From the NCBI GenBank assembly GCA_003157715.1, contig PMKK01000114.1, positions 11,715-23,826 of the forward strand: a stretch of DNA of 12,112 nucleotides, given 5' to 3'. The translations under genes and the position numbers were made by a program. Positions within the stretch are counted from its first letter, which is position 1. Each line of letters begins with the position of its first letter. The DNA comes from Actinomycetota bacterium (lineage in GTDB: Bacteria; Actinomycetota; Thermoleophilia; UBA2241). Below are positions 9,292 to 12,112 of the stretch, in pieces. Under the pieces are notes generated by a model. The model did no database searches. It had not been told where the DNA came from and saw nothing but the letters and a program-made list of their open reading frames with translations.

Positions 9292-10586
9292 GCACCACCA
9301 AGACGCCCAGCACCGACGATCCGGCCACGCCGGCCGACACCACACCCGAGCCATCGCCGTTTGCCACGATCGAAGAGGCGCTGGCCGACGTGCGCGCCGG
9401 CCGCATGGTGGTGGTCTGCGACGATGAAGACCGCGAGAACGAGGGCGACCTGACCATGGCCGCCCAGTTCGTCACGCCCGAGGCGATCAACTTCATGGCC
9501 ACGCACGGCCGCGGCCTGATCTGCCTGACGCTTACCCCAAGACGCTGCGAGGAGCTGAACCTCGGGCCGATGGTCGCCCAGAACTCGGCGCGCTTTCAGA
9601 CCGCGTTCACGCCGTCGATCGAGGCGCGCGAGGGGGTGACCACCGGCATCTCGGCCGCCGACCGCGCGCGGACGATCCAGGTGGCGGTCGACCCCGCATG
9701 CGGGCCCGACGACATCGTCCAGCCTGGGCATGTGTTCCCGCTCATAGCCAAGCCGGGCGGCGTGCTCGAGCGTACCGGTCAGACCGAGGCCGGCGTCGAT
9801 CTGGCGCGGCTGGCCGGTTTGCAGCCGGCGTCGGTGATCTGCGAGGTCATGAACGAGGACGGCACCATGGCTCGGGTCCCCGACCTCATCGGCTACTGCA
9901 AGCTGCACGGCCTCAAGATGATCACCGTCGCCGCTCTCATCCGCCACCGGCGCCGTACCGAGAAGCTCGTGCGGCGCGTCGCGGTGGCCCAGATGCCCAC
10001 GAGCTACGGCGAGTTTCGCGCCATCGGCTACGAGTCGATGATCGACGGCTCGCACCACATCGCCATGGTCAAGGGCAACGTCGTCGGCAAGCGCGACGTC
10101 CTGGTGCGGGTCCACTCGGAATGCCTCACCGGCGACGTCTTCGGCTCGCAGCGCTGCGACTGCGGCGAACAGCTCGCGATGGCTCTGCGGCGCATCGAAA
10201 AGGAAGGCCTGGGTGTCGTGCTCTACATGCGCCAGGAAGGCCGCGGCATCGGTCTGCTGAACAAGCTCAAGGCCTACGCCCTGCAGGAGCGCGGCCGCGA
10301 CACGGTCGAGGCCAACCTCGAGCTGGGCTTCCCGGCCGACCTGCGCGACTACGGCATCGGCGCTCAGATCCTCGTCGACCTGGGTCTTACGAGCATCCGC
10401 ATCATGACCAATAACCCGGTCAAGATCGTCGGCCTCGAAGGCTATGGGCTGCACGTCACCGAGCGTCTGCCGATCGAGATGACACCGCAGACCGAGAACA
10501 TGCATTACCTGCGTACCAAGCGCGACAAGATGGGCCACCTGTTGAAGCACGGCACTCTCGTGCCGGAAGAAGACAAGCAAGGCTGA
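9288..10586 (+). CDS. ribBA: Bifunctional DHBP synthase / GTP cyclohydrolase II
   Basis: Provides both precursors of riboflavin: 3,4-dihydroxy-2-butanone 4-phosphate from ribulose 5-phosphate (N-terminal RibB) and the pyrimidine from GTP (C-terminal RibA). It has 432 residues. RibB, after a Pro/Thr-rich leader of about 25 residues, shows [10 protein letters not shown] (45-54), [22 protein letters not shown] and HVFPL. RibA begins near residue 225 and has the zinc site Cys279, Cys290 and Cys292 in [24 protein letters not shown] (315-323) and TNNPVK. Both halves look complete; the linker and active sites are intact. One departure is FTPSIEA where FTVSIDA/FTVSVEA is usual. ATG 9288 overlaps the ribE stop by four bases. 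Confidence 0.97.
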   Translation: MSTTKTPSTDDPATPADTTPEPSPFATIEEALADVRAGRMVVVCDDEDRENEGDLTMAAQFVTPEAINFMATHGRGLICLTLTPRRCEELNLGPMVAQNSARFQTAFTPSIEAREGVTTGISAADRARTIQVAVDPACGPDDIVQPGHVFPLIAKPGGVLERTGQTEAGVDLARLAGLQPASVICEVMNEDGTMARVPDLIGYCKLHGLKMITVAALIRHRRRTEKLVRRVAVAQMPTSYGEFRAIGYESMIDGSHHIAMVKGNVVGKRDVLVRVHSECLTGDVFGSQRCDCGEQLAMALRRIEKEGLGVVLYMRQEGRGIGLLNKLKAYALQERGRDTVEANLELGFPADLRDYGIGAQILVDLGLTSIRIMTNNPVKIVGLEGYGLHVTERLPIEMTPQTENMHYLRTKRDKMGHLLKHGTLVPEEDKQG

Positions 10587-10691
10587 AGACAGCGATCGAG
10601 CGGGCGCCAATCACGCCGGCGAACGGTCTCTGATCACACTGGCGAGCGGGCTGACGCTCACTCGATCAAGAACTTGAAGGAGTTGAGGTAA
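10587..10691 (+). other. 105-bp ribBA-ribH spacer with inverted repeats
   Basis: This is the only sizeable gap inside an otherwise overlapping or nearly overlapping operon. GATCGAG (10594-10600) and CTCGATC (10661-10667) form a 7-bp inverted repeat. Inside it is a hairpin GAGCG (10644-10648)/CGCTC (10655-10659) with a 6-nt loop. No T-run, no promoter-like TAnnnT element and no convincing small open frame were seen. The 3' end holds the ribosome binding site of ribH (AAGGAG, 10677-10682). It may be an mRNA processing or expression-setting structure; its function is unknown. Confidence 0.4.
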
Positions 10692-11156
10692 ATGACCAGT
10701 TACGAAGGGATGCTAAACGGTAAAGGGCTGCGTTTCGGCCTAATCGTCGGCAGGTTCAACGAGCTCATCTCGACGCGCCTGCACAAAGGCGCTCTGGACT
10801 GTCTGCGCCGCCATGATGTCGCCGACGCCGACGTCGATGTGGCTTTGGTGCCGGGAGCTTTTGAGATGCCGCTGGTGGCGCAGCGTATGGCGGCGAGCGG
10901 CAAGTACGACGCCATCGTCTGCTTGGGCGCTGTGATCCGCGGCGGCACGCCGCACTTCGAGTACGTCGCCGCCGAGACCGCCAAGGGCATCGCCAAAGTG
11001 AGCCTGGACAGCGGCGTGCCGGTGGTTTTCGGCGTGCTCACCACCGACACGATCGAGCAGGCGATAGAACGCGCCGGCACCAAGGATGGCAACAAGGGTT
11101 GGGCAGCGGCCGCTACGGCGCTCGAGATGGCGAGTCTGCTGCGCGCTCTGCCGTGA
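10692..11156 (+). CDS. ribH: 6,7-dimethyl-8-ribityllumazine synthase
   Basis: Condenses the RibB and RibD-branch products to lumazine; in other bacteria it forms pentamers or 60-subunit capsids. The 154 residues match the family length. Diagnostic segments are GRFNELIS (20-27), VPGAFEMP (53-60), [14 protein letters not shown] (79-92) and [24 protein letters not shown]. The catalytic His88 and phosphate-binding Arg127 fall at the same numbers as in B. subtilis RibH. ATG 10692 has a strong ribosome binding site (AAGGAG, 9 nt upstream). Last gene of the rib operon; no clear terminator lies in the 41 bp before the convergent rpmB. Confidence 0.97.
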   Translation: MTSYEGMLNGKGLRFGLIVGRFNELISTRLHKGALDCLRRHDVADADVDVALVPGAFEMPLVAQRMAASGKYDAIVCLGAVIRGGTPHFEYVAAETAKGIAKVSLDSGVPVVFGVLTTDTIEQAIERAGTKDGNKGWAAAATALEMASLLRALP

Positions 11157-11197
11157 GGCGAGCCCGCGAAGAGCGGAGGCAGCAGATGTGTCGGAGG

Positions 11198-11389
11198 CTA
11201 GAGCGCTTTTTGTACGCGGCCCGACTTGAGGCAGCGCGTGCACACGTACGCCGACTGCGGGCGACCGTCTTTTACGATGCGGATGCGCTGCAGGTTCGGG
11301 TTGAAACGGCGCTTGGTGGCTCGGTTAGAGTGGCTGCGGCTCTGGCCCACGACGGGCGCCTTGCCACAGGTCACGCAGATTTTGGACAT
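11198..11389 (-). CDS. rpmB: 50S ribosomal protein L28 (zinc-binding form)
   Basis: Small protein of the large ribosomal subunit, 63 residues. It reads MSKICVTCGKAPVVGQSRSH at the N-terminus, followed by the typical SNRATKRRFNPNLQ. Two CxxC pairs (Cys5/Cys8 and Cys50/Cys53) make it the zinc-binding (C+) paralog type. The start ATG at 11389-11387 has ribosome binding site GAGGG (- strand of 11397-11401) 7 nt away. It is the only - strand gene here, convergent with ribH and divergent from the Asp23-family gene, the arrangement also known around rpmB-yloU-yloV in B. subtilis. Confidence 0.97.
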   Translation of the reverse strand: MSKICVTCGKAPVVGQSRSHSNRATKRRFNPNLQRIRIVKDGRPQSAYVCTRCLKSGRVQKAL

Positions 11390-11404
11390 AGGTGATCCCT
11401 CAAC

Positions 11405-11433
11405 TTGATTACGTGCCGGGGCGAAAGTATGCT
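11405..11433 (+). promoter_or_regulatory. sigma70-type promoter of the Asp23-fakA operon
   Basis: A TTGATT -35 (11405-11410) and a TATGCT -10 (11428-11433) are separated by exactly 17 bp. This is the best full promoter match in the window. Transcription would start near 11440, leaving a leader of about 38 nt that contains the ribosome binding site at 11464-11470. Confidence 0.7.
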
Positions 11434-11454
11434 ACAGCCGCTCCGACAAAGCAA
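11426..11454 (-). promoter_or_regulatory. promoter of rpmB, overlapping the Asp23 promoter
   Basis: On the - strand, TTGCTT (11454-11449) and CATACT (11431-11426) are spaced 17 bp, upstream of rpmB and giving a start near 11419. Its -10 overlaps the -10 of the + strand promoter. A second - strand -10, TAGCAT (11434-11429), is the exact mirror of the + strand element but has no good -35. Confidence 0.5.
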
Positions 11455-11463
11455 ACGTCGGAG

Positions 11464-11470
11464 GGGAGGA
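11464..11470 (+). promoter_or_regulatory. ribosome binding site fixing a CTG start
   Basis: GGGAGGA is a strong anti-SD match (GGAGG at 11465-11469) placed 8 nt before CTG 11478. No ATG, GTG or TTG in the Asp23 frame occurs between the upstream in-frame stop (11406-11408) and GTG 11547, which is 77 nt away from this site. Confidence 0.7.
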
Positions 11471-11477
11471 AGCACCA

Positions 11478-11840
11478 CTGACTCCGTCGGTTATCAGCCT
11501 CGGTTCAAGTCCCACACTAAAGGGCGAGACCACCGTTTCGGACGTCGTGATCGCCAAACTCGCCGGTCATGCGGCGCAGGCGACTTACGGTGTCGTCGGC
11601 ATGCGCCGCTCGCAGCTGCACAGGATCACCCAGATGCTGCGTGGCGCCCTCGTCGAAGGCGTTCAGGTCGAGAGCGAAGGCGCGGCGGCGCACATTACTC
11701 TGCACGTGGTCATGGAGCGCGGCACCAATCTGGCGCAGATCACCGCCAATCTGCAGGAGCAGGTGCGCTACCAGGTAGAGCAGCTTGGCGGCGTGCCGGT
11801 CAGCACGATAATCGTCCGCGTCGAGGACCTGCGCGAGTGA
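11478..11840 (+). CDS. Asp23/YloU family protein (DUF322), probable CTG start
   Basis: Member of the Asp23/Gls24 family, closest in sequence pattern to B. subtilis YloU (from memory: VIAMVAGGAAVDCYGIVGM there, VIAKLAGHAAQATYGVVGM here). Precise biochemical function is unknown; family members are linked to the cell envelope, and this type sits next to FakA/YloV. From CTG 11478 it is 120 residues, equal to YloU as I recall it. From GTG 11547 it would be only 97 residues, would lose the conserved TTVSDV strand, and would have no ribosome binding site. No signal peptide or membrane segment is visible. The stop overlaps the GTG start of the next gene (GTGA at 11837). Confidence 0.85.
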   Translation: MTPSVISLGSSPTLKGETTVSDVVIAKLAGHAAQATYGVVGMRRSQLHRITQMLRGALVEGVQVESEGAAAHITLHVVMERGTNLAQITANLQEQVRYQVEQLGGVPVSTIIVRVEDLRE

Positions 11841-12112
11841 GCGCCCGCGACACTGCACTCGATCTCATCGGCGCGGCGCTCGCGGCCGTCGAGGCCGAGC
11901 GCGGGCTTATCAACGATCTCAATGTCTACCCGGTGCCAGACGGCGATACCGGCACCAATCTCGCCCTGACCATGCAGGCCGTGGCCGAAGAGGTAGCGCG
12001 GTCGTCGCGCGCTGACTTGGCCGGGGTGGCCGCGGCGATCACCAAGGGATCGCTCATGGGCGCGCGCGGCAACTCGGGCGTGATCCTCTCGCAGATCATG
12101 CGCGGCGCCTGC
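11837..12112 (+). CDS. fakA: FakA/YloV-type DhaL-domain kinase, 3' end outside window
   Basis: The first 92 codons of a Dak-phosphatase/DhaL-domain protein; the frame is open at the right edge. In Firmicutes this protein (FakA, formerly YloV) is the ATP-binding kinase that phosphorylates fatty acids held by FakB/DegV proteins, feeding phospholipid synthesis. Visible are the DhaL signature NVYPVPDGDTGTN (residues 29-41) with metal-binding Asp35 and Asp37, and KGSLMGARGNSGVILSQI further on, both highly typical. It starts at GTG 11837, overlapping the stop of the Asp23-family gene by four bases, so it is certainly in the same operon. The C-terminal domains are out of view, so FakA assignment rests on the N-terminus and context. 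An alternative is a generic DhaL-domain protein. Confidence 0.88.
   Translation, partial: MSARDTALDLIGAALAAVEAERGLINDLNVYPVPDGDTGTNLALTMQAVAEEVARSSRADLAGVAAAITKGSLMGARGNSGVILSQIMRGAC

Noticed and set aside
11157..11197. Terminator between ribH and rpmB
   Set aside because: No inverted repeat of useful length with a T-run on either strand; the T stretch near 11207 lies inside the rpmB coding region.

Overview
The window is a stretch of high-GC (roughly 70%) bacterial chromosome that carries almost only housekeeping genes. There are twelve protein-coding genes: eleven on the + strand and one (rpmB) on the - strand. Gene order and protein features suggest a deep-branching actinobacterium. From memory, the order metK-priA-fmt-rsmB-rpe-ribD-ribE-ribBA-ribH is that of Mycobacterium tuberculosis, while the order rpmB (inverted)-Asp23/YloU-FakA is that of Bacillus subtilis and other Firmicutes. 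PriA keeps an intact ATPase, unlike the degenerate PriA of classical Actinomycetes. This points to an early actinobacterial class (Thermoleophilia, Coriobacteriia or relatives), but the sequence alone does not fix the taxon.

Layout. Positions 1-974 hold the C-terminal four-fifths of metK (AdoMet synthetase). A 167-bp spacer with a 39-bp tandem repeat follows. Then come priA (replication restart helicase), def (peptide deformylase), fmt (Met-tRNA formyltransferase) and rsmB (16S rRNA m5C methyltransferase), all tightly spaced. A 105-bp spacer with a very strong hairpin leads to rpe (ribulose-phosphate 3-epimerase). A 262-bp spacer then holds a promoter, a complete FMN riboswitch and a terminator, followed by the riboflavin operon ribD-ribE-ribBA-ribH. 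rpmB (ribosomal protein L28) lies convergent to the rib operon. A divergent promoter region separates it from an Asp23/YloU-family gene and the start of a FakA/YloV-type DhaL-domain gene, which runs off the right edge.

How the genes work together. def and fmt make and remove the formyl group of initiator Met; rsmB and rpmB also serve the ribosome. rpe supplies the pentose phosphate pool, from which ribulose 5-phosphate goes into RibBA. RibBA, RibD, RibH and RibE together cover every dedicated step from GTP and ribulose 5-phosphate to riboflavin except the dephosphorylation of the pyrimidine intermediate. FMN feeds back on the operon through the riboswitch. The YloU-FakA pair is linked in other bacteria to membrane or envelope functions and to fatty-acid activation.

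I found no mobile element, CRISPR array, tRNA or rRNA, and no convincing unknown multi-gene system. The points worth a second look are local. The catalytic Asn of Fmt is replaced by Val. The riboswitch terminator directly abuts, and probably contains the ribosome binding site of, the ribD start. The Asp23 gene appears to start at CTG. The rpmB and Asp23 promoters share a symmetric -10 element. def and perhaps priA look leaderless. There is an in-frame tandem repeat before priA and a large hairpin before rpe.
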